Below are positions 1 through 6,117 of a DNA stretch of 7,757 nucleotides, in pieces. Source of the stretch: Limnohabitans sp. (GTDB lineage: Bacteria; Pseudomonadota; Gammaproteobacteria; Burkholderiales; Burkholderiaceae_C). The stretch spans positions 1-7,757 of the forward strand of contig VEQI01000150.1 of NCBI GenBank assembly GCA_018883305.1, written 5' to 3'. How positions within the stretch are numbered: position 1 is the stretch's first letter; each line of letters begins with the position of its first letter. The notes under the pieces were generated by a model. The model ran no database searches, had not been told where the DNA came from, and worked only from the letters and a program-made list of their open reading frames with translations. A program made the position numbers and the translations under genes.

Positions 1-242
1 ATCATGCTGTGAAACCACAGGTCGGCCACCTCGTAGACCAGCTTGGCGGGGTCGCCGCCATGGTCCACATCCTTGGCGGCCATGACCGTTTCCGTGGCTT
101 CCTCGCCAATTTTCTTCAGAAAGGCATCCGGGCCTTTGTGCAGCAGACGAGCCACATAACTTTTCTCGGGATCGCCGCCGTTGGCGGGCTTGCGGCTTTC
201 CACCACAGCGGCCAGTCGGTCAAGAATGTCCTGGTTGGGCAT
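1..242 (-). CDS. hisE: Phosphoribosyl-ATP diphosphatase HisE (partial, 3' end outside window)
   Basis: HisE hydrolyses phosphoribosyl-ATP to phosphoribosyl-AMP and pyrophosphate, the second step of histidine synthesis, in the cytoplasm. Eighty complete codons are visible from the ATG at 242-240; the window ends before the stop. The protein begins MPNQDILDRLAAVVESRK and carries the all-alpha MazG-like signature of the family: KIGEEATETVMAAK at about residues 44-57 (acidic residues E47, E48, E51) followed by EVADLWFH at 71-78 (E71, D74), which together should bind Mg and the pyrophosphate. HisE proteins are usually about 100-120 residues, so some 25-40 residues are missing. The start lies 5 nt after the hisI stop, with no clear Shine-Dalgarno, which suggests translational coupling. 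HisE is a separate gene here, not fused to HisI as in enterobacteria. The family call is firm; only the C terminus is unseen. Confidence 0.95.
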   Translation of the reverse strand, partial: MPNQDILDRLAAVVESRKPANGGDPEKSYVARLLHKGPDAFLKKIGEEATETVMAAKDVDHGGDPAKLVYEVADLWFHSM

Positions 243-247
243 GGGGT

Positions 248-664
248 TCACTTGTATATCGATTCAGGGTCCTTGAGGACCGGGTCCACCGGTTGCCACT
301 GCTCATGATCCAGGCGCTGGAAAAAACAGCTATGCCGTCCCGTGTGGCAGGCAATGCCGGGTTCATGGCCCAGCTGCGTGACTTTCAGCAACACCACGTC
401 ATTGTCGCAATCCAGACGGATGTCGTGGACTTGCTGCACATGGCCGGATTCTTCGCCCTTGAACCACAGCTTGTTGCGTGAGCGGCTGAAGTACACGGCG
501 CGCTTCAATTCCGCCGTTTTTTGCAAGGCCTCGCGGTTCATCCAGGCAAACATGAGCACATCGCCCGTGGCGGCCTCCTGGGCAATCACGGGCACCAGGC
601 CTTGGGCATCCCAGCGCACGGCGTCCAGCCAGTGGGCTGTCTGGGGCATAGAAGGAGCAGTCAT
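248..664 (-). CDS. hisI: Phosphoribosyl-AMP cyclohydrolase HisI
   Basis: HisI opens the adenine ring of phosphoribosyl-AMP to give ProFAR, the third step of the pathway. The 138-residue product is the stand-alone cyclohydrolase. Visible hallmarks are FAWMNREAL at about 39-47, YFSRSRNKLWFKGEESGH at 58-75, the metal site DCDND at 85-89 and the cysteine/histidine cluster ACHTGRHSCFF at 105-115. By family knowledge Cys86, Cys106 and Cys113 would supply the zinc ligands across the dimer, and the Asp residues 85, 87 and 89 bind Mg. The ATG at 664-662 directly abuts the hisF stop (TGAATG, no gap), so its translation is probably coupled to hisF. A second in-frame Met at residue 6 is a possible alternative start; conservation begins later and cannot decide. 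The C-terminal tail ends in ESIYK and hisE follows after 5 nt. Confidence 0.97.
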   Translation of the reverse strand: MTAPSMPQTAHWLDAVRWDAQGLVPVIAQEAATGDVLMFAWMNREALQKTAELKRAVYFSRSRNKLWFKGEESGHVQQVHDIRLDCDNDVVLLKVTQLGHEPGIACHTGRHSCFFQRLDHEQWQPVDPVLKDPESIYK

Positions 665-1465
665 TCAGCCACGCACCGCAATGCCACGCTGGGCCATGTG
701 CGCCTTGGCCTGGGCGATGGTGAATTCACCATAGTGAAAGATGCTGGCGGCCAGCACCGCATCGGCACCGCCCAACTGGATGCCATCCGCCAGATGGTCG
801 AGCGTCCCCACACCCCCGGAAGCAATCACAGGCACGGGCACGGCGTCAGACACCGCACGGGTCAGGGCCAGGTCAAAACCGGATTTGGTGCCATCACGGT
901 CCATGCTGGTGAGCAGGATCTCCCCGGCCCCCAGCGCGGCCATGCGAGTGGCCCATTGGACGGCATCCAGGCCCACATTGCGGCGTCCGCCGTGGCTGAA
1001 CACGTCCCATCCCGGGCCCATCGGTTGGCCTTGGGCGTCCAATCGCTGTTCTTCCTCGGGGTTGCGGCGTTTGGCATCAATGGCCACCACAATGCACTGC
1101 GAGCCATACTTGTCCGAGGCATCGCGAATGACCTGGGGGTTGGCAATGGCAGCCGAGTTGAAACTGGTTTTGTCAGCCCCCGCGTTGAGCAAGCGGCGCA
1201 CGTCCTCGACCGTGCGCACCCCACCGCCCACCGTCAGGGGAATGAACACCTGGGACGCCACGGCCTCAATGATGTGCAAGATGACGTCGCGCTCGTCGCT
1301 GGTGGCGGTGATGTCCAGGAAAGTCAGCTCATCGGCGCCTTGCTCGTTGTAGCGCGCAGCGATTTCCACCGGGTCACCGGCGTCACGCAGTTCAACAAAG
1401 TTCACGCCTTTGACAACCCGTCCACCCGTCACGTCCAGGCAGGGAATGATGCGCTTGGCCAGCAT
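665..1465 (-). CDS. hisF: Imidazole glycerol phosphate synthase cyclase subunit HisF
   Basis: HisF is the (beta/alpha)8-barrel subunit of IGP synthase. It uses ammonia delivered from HisH to convert PRFAR into imidazole glycerol phosphate and AICAR. At 266 residues it is slightly longer than the roughly 250-258 usual for the family. The two catalytic aspartates fall at the canonical numbers: D11 in IIPCLDV and D130 in VVAIDAK. Phosphate-binding segments are visible as LTVGGGVRT (77-85), DKTSFNS (98-104), LLTSMDRDGTKSG (184-196) and VIASGGVG (213-220). The extra length is mainly a hydrophilic loop after D130, residues about 133-152, rich in Glu, Gln, Pro and Gly. The start MLAKRIIPCLD is the family's usual start. 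Three nucleotides separate it from the hisA stop, and its own stop touches the hisI start, so hisA-hisF-hisI-hisE form a tightly packed run. Partner: HisH, encoded two genes upstream. Confidence 0.98.
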   Translation of the reverse strand: MLAKRIIPCLDVTGGRVVKGVNFVELRDAGDPVEIAARYNEQGADELTFLDITATSDERDVILHIIEAVASQVFIPLTVGGGVRTVEDVRRLLNAGADKTSFNSAAIANPQVIRDASDKYGSQCIVVAIDAKRRNPEEEQRLDAQGQPMGPGWDVFSHGGRRNVGLDAVQWATRMAALGAGEILLTSMDRDGTKSGFDLALTRAVSDAVPVPVIASGGVGTLDHLADGIQLGGADAVLAASIFHYGEFTIAQAKAHMAQRGIAVRG

Positions 1466-1468
1466 GGG

Positions 1469-2212
1469 TCAGGCGTCGCCGAGCTCGTCAGCGCGTGCCT
1501 GCGCCTGCTCGAAATCCAGGTCGCCGGAGTAGATGGCGCGACCACAGATCACCCCTTCCACGCCCTCTTCTTCCACGGCGCACAGTTGTTCGATGTCCGC
1601 CATGTTGGACAGCCCGCCCGATGCAATGACAGGAATGGTGAGCGACTGCGCCAGGCGCACCGTGGCCTCGATGTTGATGCCCGAGAGCATGCCGTCGCGA
1701 CCGATGTCGGTATAGATGATGGACTCGACCCCGTAATCTTCGAATTTTTTGGCCAGATCCACCACCTCATGGCCAGTCAGCTTGCTCCAGCCGTCAGTGG
1801 CCACCTTGCCGTCCTTGGCGTCCAGGCCCACGATGATGTGGCCACCAAAAGCGCTGCAGGCATCCTTGAGAAAGCCGGGGTTTTTGACAGCAGCAGTTCC
1901 AATGATGACGTAGCTGATGCCGTTGTCGATGTAGCGCTCGATGGTGTCCAGATCGCGGATGCCGCCGCCCAGCTGCACCGGGATGTCGTCGCCCACCGCC
2001 TTGAGGATGGAGCGGATGGCGCTGTCGTTTTGCGGCTTGCCGGCAAACGCCCCATTCAGATCCACCAGGTGCAGGCGGCGCGCGCCCTTGTTCACCCAAT
2101 TCAGAGCCATCTCGGCTGGGTTGTCGCTGAAGGTGGTGGCCTGGTCCATGTCACCTTGTTTGAGGCGAACACAACGGCCGTCTTTCAGATCGATCGCGGG
2201 AATGAGCAGCAT
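1469..2212 (-). CDS. hisA: ProFAR isomerase HisA
   Basis: HisA carries out the Amadori rearrangement of ProFAR to PRFAR, the fourth step, and is a (beta/alpha)8 barrel homologous to HisF. The 247-residue product has the normal family length. D8 in LLIPAIDLKDG is the expected catalytic base and D131 in IIVGLDAKDG the expected acid. Other barrel signatures are HLVDLNGAFAG (48-58), VQLGGGIRD (79-87), YVIIGTAAVKNP (101-112), YTDIGRDGMLSG (167-178) and VIASGGLSN (195-203), the last two forming the second phosphate site. HisA and HisF share the half-barrel pattern, but LVDLNGA and TDIGRDG mark this one as HisA. The ATG at 2212-2210 follows a 62-nt T-rich spacer after hisH, the longest gap in the window, and has no obvious Shine-Dalgarno. 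hisF follows 3 nt after the stop. Confidence 0.98.
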   Translation of the reverse strand: MLLIPAIDLKDGRCVRLKQGDMDQATTFSDNPAEMALNWVNKGARRLHLVDLNGAFAGKPQNDSAIRSILKAVGDDIPVQLGGGIRDLDTIERYIDNGISYVIIGTAAVKNPGFLKDACSAFGGHIIVGLDAKDGKVATDGWSKLTGHEVVDLAKKFEDYGVESIIYTDIGRDGMLSGINIEATVRLAQSLTIPVIASGGLSNMADIEQLCAVEEEGVEGVICGRAIYSGDLDFEQAQARADELGDA

Positions 2213-2274
2213 GGGGCAGTCAGCGCAGCAAAGCTGGCATTAGTGAGCAAAACGACAAAACAAAACCAAAAAAT
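2213..2274 (-). other. T-rich spacer between hisH and hisA
   Basis: This 62-nt gap is the longest non-coding stretch in the window and is compositionally unlike its surroundings. Read on the coding strand it opens, just after the hisH stop, with T6, GG, T4, G, T4, then TCG and T4 (2249-2273). The preceding end of hisH holds two overlapping short inverted repeats that cannot form together: CTTCC/GGAAG with a 6-nt loop (2282-2297) and GGCT/AGCC with a 4-nt loop (2279-2290). A weak hairpin followed by a T tract resembles an inefficient intrinsic terminator or pause site, but the stems are only 4-5 bp and all downstream genes are needed, so full termination is unlikely. A promoter is also conceivable, but I found no convincing -35/-10 pair. 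What is seen is only the composition and the short stems; any role is inference. Confidence 0.4.
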
Positions 2275-2928
2275 TCAGGGCTTCCAAGCCAGGAAGTTGC
2301 GGTACAGGGCAAGGCCACGTTCGGCACTTTTCTCTGGGTGGAACTGTGTAGCGAAAATATTATCGCGTGCCAGCGCCGAGGTAAAGCGCCCGCCGTAGTC
2401 CGTCTCCCCCGCAGTGTGGCGTGCATCGGACGGTTTGGCGTAATAACTGTGCACAAAATAGAAATGGCTGCCATCCGGCACCCCGGCCCAAACCGGGTGG
2501 GCGCGGGTCTGCCAGACCTGGTTCCAACCCATTTGCGGGACCTTGTAGCGACTGCCATCGGGCTGAAGCTGGCCCTCCAATTCAAAGCGGACCACCTCGC
2601 CGGGCAGGAGTCCCAGGCTGGCCGTCCCCCCATCGCCACCTTCGGCACTGTGCTCCAGCAGCATCTGCATGCCCACACACACACCGAACAGGGGCTTGGA
2701 CTCGGCAGCCTCCAGCACCGCGGTCAGCAAGCCGGAGTCACGCAGTTCACGCATGCAGTCGCGCATGGCCCCCTGACCGGGCAAGACCACCCGCTCGGCC
2801 GCACGCACCTGCTCAGGGTGAGACGTGATGACCACCGCCATCCCTGTCCCCTGGGCCGCGTGCATGACCGCCTGCGCCACCGAGCGCAGATTGCCCATGC
2901 CGTAATCGATGACTGCAACCGTGCTCAT
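2275..2928 (-). CDS. hisH: Imidazole glycerol phosphate synthase glutaminase subunit HisH
   Basis: HisH is the class I glutamine amidotransferase subunit of IGP synthase. It hydrolyses glutamine and channels ammonia to HisF. With the start chosen here it has 217 residues. The catalytic triad is visible: nucleophile C84 in FGVCVGMQMLLEHS, and H197 plus E199 in ATQFHPEKS. LPGQGAM (49-55) is the oxyanion-strand region, and PQMGWNQV (131-138) and FYFVHSYY (156-163) are family signatures. The frame stays open 19 codons upstream to an ATG at 2985, but that would overlap hisB by about 50 nt and adds residues foreign to the family. MSTVAVIDYGMGNLRS is the conserved N terminus, so the ATG at 2928-2926, 7 nt after the hisB stop, is preferred. 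From memory, many Burkholderia and Ralstonia clusters have a MarC-type membrane protein gene between hisB and hisH; none is present here. Confidence 0.97.
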   Translation of the reverse strand: MSTVAVIDYGMGNLRSVAQAVMHAAQGTGMAVVITSHPEQVRAAERVVLPGQGAMRDCMRELRDSGLLTAVLEAAESKPLFGVCVGMQMLLEHSAEGGDGGTASLGLLPGEVVRFELEGQLQPDGSRYKVPQMGWNQVWQTRAHPVWAGVPDGSHFYFVHSYYAKPSDARHTAGETDYGGRFTSALARDNIFATQFHPEKSAERGLALYRNFLAWKP

Positions 2929-2935
2929 GTGGGGA

Positions 2936-3529
2936 TTACAAGCTGCCCTTGGTCGAAGGGATGGTGCCTGCCGCGCGTGGGTCAATCTCTAGCGCGGCGC
3001 GCAGGGCGCGGGCAAATGCCTTGAACACCGTTTCGGCCTGATGGTGGGCGTTTTCGCCGCGCAGGTTATCGATGTGCAAGGTGACAAACGCGTGGTTCAC
3101 AAAGCCCTGGAAAAACTCGAAGGCCAGTTGGGAATCGAAGGTACCGATCATGCCGCTCTTGAACGGCACGTGCATGACCAGACCGGGACGACCGGAGAAG
3201 TCCACCACCACGCGGCTCAGCGCCTCGTCCAGCGGCACATAGGCGTGGCCGTAGCGGCGCAGGCCCTTTTTGTCGCCCACCGCCTTGGCCACGGCCTGAC
3301 CCAGGGTGATGCCCACGTCCTCGACGGTGTGGTGACCGTCAATGTGGAGGTCGCCGTCGGCCTGGATGTCCAGGTCGATCAGGCCATGACGGGCAATCTG
3401 CTCCAGCATGTGGTCAAAGAAGCCAATCCCGGTGCTCACCTTGCACTGGCCCGTGCCATCGAGGTTGAGCTGCACCCGGATTCGGGTCTCAGCGGTCTGT
3501 CGGCTAACGTCGGCGGTGCGTGCGTTCAT
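2936..3529 (-). CDS. hisB: Imidazoleglycerol-phosphate dehydratase HisB (monofunctional)
   Basis: HisB removes water from imidazole glycerol phosphate to give imidazole acetol phosphate, the sixth step. The 197-residue product is the single-domain dehydratase, which assembles as a 24-mer with paired Mn sites. Metal-binding and catalytic motifs are all present in order: TGIGFFDHML (33-42), HIDGHHTVEDVG (62-73), PLDEALSR (99-106), FSGRP (111-115), HHQAETVFKAFARAL (162-176) and the C-terminal PSTKG (191-195). There is no N-terminal HAD phosphatase domain as in the bifunctional enterobacterial HisB, so histidinol-phosphatase activity must come from another gene. The start MNARTADVSRQTAETRI matches the usual N terminus, with the TAETRI segment beginning the conserved part. 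A 51-nt gap separates it from hisC; hisH begins 7 nt after its TAA stop. Confidence 0.98.
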   Translation of the reverse strand: MNARTADVSRQTAETRIRVQLNLDGTGQCKVSTGIGFFDHMLEQIARHGLIDLDIQADGDLHIDGHHTVEDVGITLGQAVAKAVGDKKGLRRYGHAYVPLDEALSRVVVDFSGRPGLVMHVPFKSGMIGTFDSQLAFEFFQGFVNHAFVTLHIDNLRGENAHHQAETVFKAFARALRAALEIDPRAAGTIPSTKGSL

Positions 3530-3580
3530 GGTGTGGTTTCAAGGGTCAAACAGTTGCGGCGGCTTCAAAGCCCCAGTGGA

Positions 3581-4696
3581 TCAGGCTGGCAAGGCCTCTG
3601 TCAAGGCCGCCATCAGGCGTTGATTTTCGTCGGGGGTACCCACCGTCAGGCGCAGGCAGCCCGTTAGCAAGGGGTGCATGGCCGACACATTTTTGATCAG
3701 CACGCCACGCGCCTTCAGCCCGGCAAACACCCGGGCCGCCGTGTCATGCGGTGTTTCAGTCGGTGCACTCAGGCGAACCAGCAGCATGTTGGCATCGCTC
3801 GGGAAGGGTGTGACCCCGGGCAAGGCGCCGAGTTGTTGCTGCAACCAGGCACGTTGCTCGCGCAGCACGCGGGCCTGCTGGGCAAACACCTCGGCGTGCT
3901 CCATCGCAAAGAGCGCGCATTCAGCGTTGAGCACGCTCACGTTGTAGGGTGGGCGAACCTTGTCCACCTCCGCCACCAGGGCAGCCGGGCCCACCATGTA
4001 CCCCAGGCGGATGCCGGCCAGGCCGAATTTGGACAGCGTGCGCATCAGCAGTACCTGGGCATTGGCAGCCGGGTCGCGTCGGATTTCGTCCAGCCAGGTG
4101 CGGCTGGAAAAGGGCTGGTAAGCCTCGTCCATCACCACCAGACCGCCATAGGCCGAGACCTGAGCGATCAGTCGGCGGATCACGTCGGCGTCCCACAAAT
4201 TGGCAGTGGGGTTGTTGGGGTAGGCCAGATAGACCAGGGCCGGCTGGTGTTGGGCGATGGCCGCACGCATGGCCGCCTCGTCCAGTTCAAAGTCGGGGGT
4301 CAGGGGCACGCCGATGAAGGACAGGCCCTGCAGCTTGGCGCCCATGGCGTACATCACAAAGCCGGGCTCCGGCGCCAGAATGCTGGCACCCGGCACGTCG
4401 CAGGCCAAGGCCAACAGGGAAATGAGTTCGTCCGAGCCATTGCCCAGCATGAGTTCGTAGCCAGCGGGCAGATCCACGTAGGCGGCCAGTGCCTGCTTCA
4501 AGTCGTCTATCCGAGGGCCCGGATAACGGTTGATGGCCACCGCCCCCAGACGGCGACCCAGCTCGGCCTGCAGCGGCTCGGGCAGGGTGTAGGGGTTCTC
4601 CATCGCGTCCAGCTTGAGATAGCCGGCGGACGGTTGAACGGCGTAGGCGTGCATGGACTGCACGTCTTGTCGGATGAATCGCAGGGATTGGCTCAT
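3581..4696 (-). CDS. hisC: Histidinol-phosphate aminotransferase HisC
   Basis: HisC transfers the amino group of glutamate to imidazole acetol phosphate, giving histidinol phosphate; it is a PLP enzyme of fold type I, normally a dimer. The 371-residue length is typical. Seen in order: LDAMENPY (29-36), NRYPGPR (56-62), the cofactor phosphate region GNGSDELI (85-92), YPNNPTAN (159-166), the PLP-ring aspartate in VVMDEAYQPF (D190), the Schiff-base lysine K223 in RTLSKFGLAGIRLGY with R230 beside it, and the substrate carboxylate arginine in CLRLTVGT (R349). Related aminotransferases such as aspartate or aromatic enzymes share the fold, but DAMENPY, the NNPT pattern and the his context support HisC. 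Its start is 34 nt after the hisD stop and there is no clear Shine-Dalgarno. After its stop a 51-nt gap before hisB holds a short perfect inverted repeat at 3561-3572. Confidence 0.97.
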   Translation of the reverse strand: MSQSLRFIRQDVQSMHAYAVQPSAGYLKLDAMENPYTLPEPLQAELGRRLGAVAINRYPGPRIDDLKQALAAYVDLPAGYELMLGNGSDELISLLALACDVPGASILAPEPGFVMYAMGAKLQGLSFIGVPLTPDFELDEAAMRAAIAQHQPALVYLAYPNNPTANLWDADVIRRLIAQVSAYGGLVVMDEAYQPFSSRTWLDEIRRDPAANAQVLLMRTLSKFGLAGIRLGYMVGPAALVAEVDKVRPPYNVSVLNAECALFAMEHAEVFAQQARVLREQRAWLQQQLGALPGVTPFPSDANMLLVRLSAPTETPHDTAARVFAGLKARGVLIKNVSAMHPLLTGCLRLTVGTPDENQRLMAALTEALPA

Positions 4697-4730
4697 GAAT
4701 GGTGACTCACAGCGGCATCATACCCAGCCC

Positions 4731-6092
4731 TCAATGGGGCTTGAGGCGCATTTCGGCGGCGCGGGCGTGTGCCTGCAGGCCTTCGCCGTGGGCCAGCACC
4801 GAGGCAATCTGCCCGAGGGTTTGGGCGCCCGCTTCGCTCACCTCGATGAGGCTGCTGCGCTTTTGAAAATCGTACACGCCCAGCGGCGAACTGAAACGCG
4901 CGGTGCCCGAGGTGGGCAGCACATGGTTGGGGCCGGCGCAATAGTCGCCCAGTGACTCGCTGGTGAATGCGCCCAGGAAGATGGCACCGGCATGGCGCAA
5001 GAGCGGCTCCCAGCGGTGCGGATCGGCGCTGGACACCTCCAGGTGTTCAGGGGCGATACGGTTGCTGATCTCGCAGGCCTCTTCCATGCTGCGGGTGTGG
5101 ATGATGGCGCCCCGCCCTTGCAAGGACACGCTGATGATGTCGCGTCGCGGCATCTGCGGCAGCAGACGGTCGATGGACGCCTGCACCTGCGCAATGTAGC
5201 CAGCGTCAGGACACAGCAGGATGCTTTGTGCCAGCTCGTCGTGCTCGGCCTGGCTGAACAGGTCCATGGCCACCCAGTCCGGCGGGGTGGTGCCGTCGGC
5301 CAGCACCAGGATTTCGCTGGGGCCGGCAATCATGTCGATGCCCACGGTGCCAAACACACGGCGCTTGGCAGCAGCCACGTAGGCATTGCCAGGGCCAGTG
5401 ATTTTGTCCACGCGCGGGATGCCGGCCGTCCCGTAGGCTAGCGCGGCTACCGCCTGGGCACCGCCCATCGTGAAGGCCCGCGTGACACCTGCCACATGGG
5501 CGGCTGCCAGCACCAGTTCATTGCGCTCGCCGCGCGTGGCAGACGCAACGCCGCTGCCACCGGTGGCCACGCTGCCGCGCACGGGCGTGGGCACCACCAT
5601 GATGATCTCGGACACGCCAGCCACATGGGCGGGAATGGCGTTCATCAAGACGCTGGATGGGTAAGCTGCCTTGCCGCCGGGCACATAAATGCCCACGCGG
5701 TCCAACGGCGTGACTTTCTGACCCAGCAACGTGCCGTCTTCGTCACGGAAACTCCAGCTCTCGCCGCTGGCTTGTTTTTGGGCCTCGTGGTAGCGGCGCA
5801 CGCGGGCGGCGGCGGCCTGCAAGGCGTGGCGTTGCTCGGGGGGCAAGCCGTCAAAGGCGCGGCGGAGTTCGTCAGCACCCAGCTCCAGATCGGCCATGCG
5901 CTCGACGGCCAGGCCGTCAAAACGACGGGTGAAGTCCAGCACCGCCTCGTCGCCCCGCTGGCGCACATCGGCAAGGATATCGGCCACACGTTGCTCAATG
6001 CCCTCGTCGGTCTCGGCAGACCAATGCAGACGCCGCTGAAAATCAGCGTCGAAGGTCGGCGAAGCGGTGGAGAGTTGGAGAACAGGGGGCAT
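4731..6092 (-). CDS. hisD: Histidinol dehydrogenase HisD
   Basis: HisD oxidises L-histidinol to L-histidine through histidinal in two NAD-dependent steps, the end of the pathway. The 453-residue product is somewhat longer than the roughly 430-435 of typical members. Zinc and catalytic residues are visible: Q281 and H284 in FSQAEHDE, the general base pair E349-H350 in RIAPEHLEV, D383 in LGDYCAGPNH and H436 in LAHGEGL. VGIYVPGGKAAYPSS (133-147), GGAQAVAALAYGT (210-222), KITGPGN (230-236) and DMIAGPSE (253-260) are further family signatures. Odd feature: between VVPTP (166-170) and RGERNELVLAAA (187-198) there is a Gly/Ser/Ala/Thr-rich stretch of about 16 residues that ordinary HisD proteins lack. 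It is in frame and all catalytic residues remain, so the enzyme should be active. The start MPPVLQLSTASPTF lies 25 nt after the hisG stop. Confidence 0.97.
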   Translation of the reverse strand: MPPVLQLSTASPTFDADFQRRLHWSAETDEGIEQRVADILADVRQRGDEAVLDFTRRFDGLAVERMADLELGADELRRAFDGLPPEQRHALQAAAARVRRYHEAQKQASGESWSFRDEDGTLLGQKVTPLDRVGIYVPGGKAAYPSSVLMNAIPAHVAGVSEIIMVVPTPVRGSVATGGSGVASATRGERNELVLAAAHVAGVTRAFTMGGAQAVAALAYGTAGIPRVDKITGPGNAYVAAAKRRVFGTVGIDMIAGPSEILVLADGTTPPDWVAMDLFSQAEHDELAQSILLCPDAGYIAQVQASIDRLLPQMPRRDIISVSLQGRGAIIHTRSMEEACEISNRIAPEHLEVSSADPHRWEPLLRHAGAIFLGAFTSESLGDYCAGPNHVLPTSGTARFSSPLGVYDFQKRSSLIEVSEAGAQTLGQIASVLAHGEGLQAHARAAEMRLKPH

Positions 6093-6094
6093 GG

Positions 6095-6107
6095 TGAAAG
6101 AACGTTT
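6095..6107 (+). repeat. Inverted repeat arm between hisG and hisD
   Basis: Partner of the arm at 6781-6793, lying in the 25-nt gap between the hisG stop and the hisD start. On the transcript this arm sits about 2 nt before the hisD ATG, so pairing with the upstream arm could in principle mask the hisD start region. That is inference from position; no further structure supports it. Confidence 0.25.
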
Positions 6108-6117
6108 CAGTCAAAGT

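Noticed and set aside
2220..2240. A six-codon reading frame (MPALLR) ending 7 nt before the hisA start
   Set aside because: It is too short to distinguish from chance and has neither a ribosome site nor histidine codons. A leader-peptide role is not supported.
2241..2273. A possible internal promoter in the T-rich spacer before hisA
   Set aside because: The best -10-like hexamer (ACTAAT) matches only partly and no -35-like hexamer of quality lies 16-18 nt upstream.
521..2398. A 625-codon open frame on the plus strand opposite hisI, hisF and hisA
   Set aside because: It runs exactly antisense to genes with complete, conserved products. Its translation is rich in His, Gln, Gly and Val, as expected from reading GC-rich codons backwards, and shows no recognisable domain.
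2929..2985. A longer N terminus for HisH starting at the ATG at 2985
   Set aside because: It would overlap hisB by about 50 nt and adds 19 residues before the conserved MSTVAVIDYGMGN start.
3674..4705. A 343-codon plus-strand open frame opposite hisC
   Set aside because: It is antisense to a fully conserved aminotransferase, with the same low-complexity His/Gln/Gly-rich composition and no family signature.
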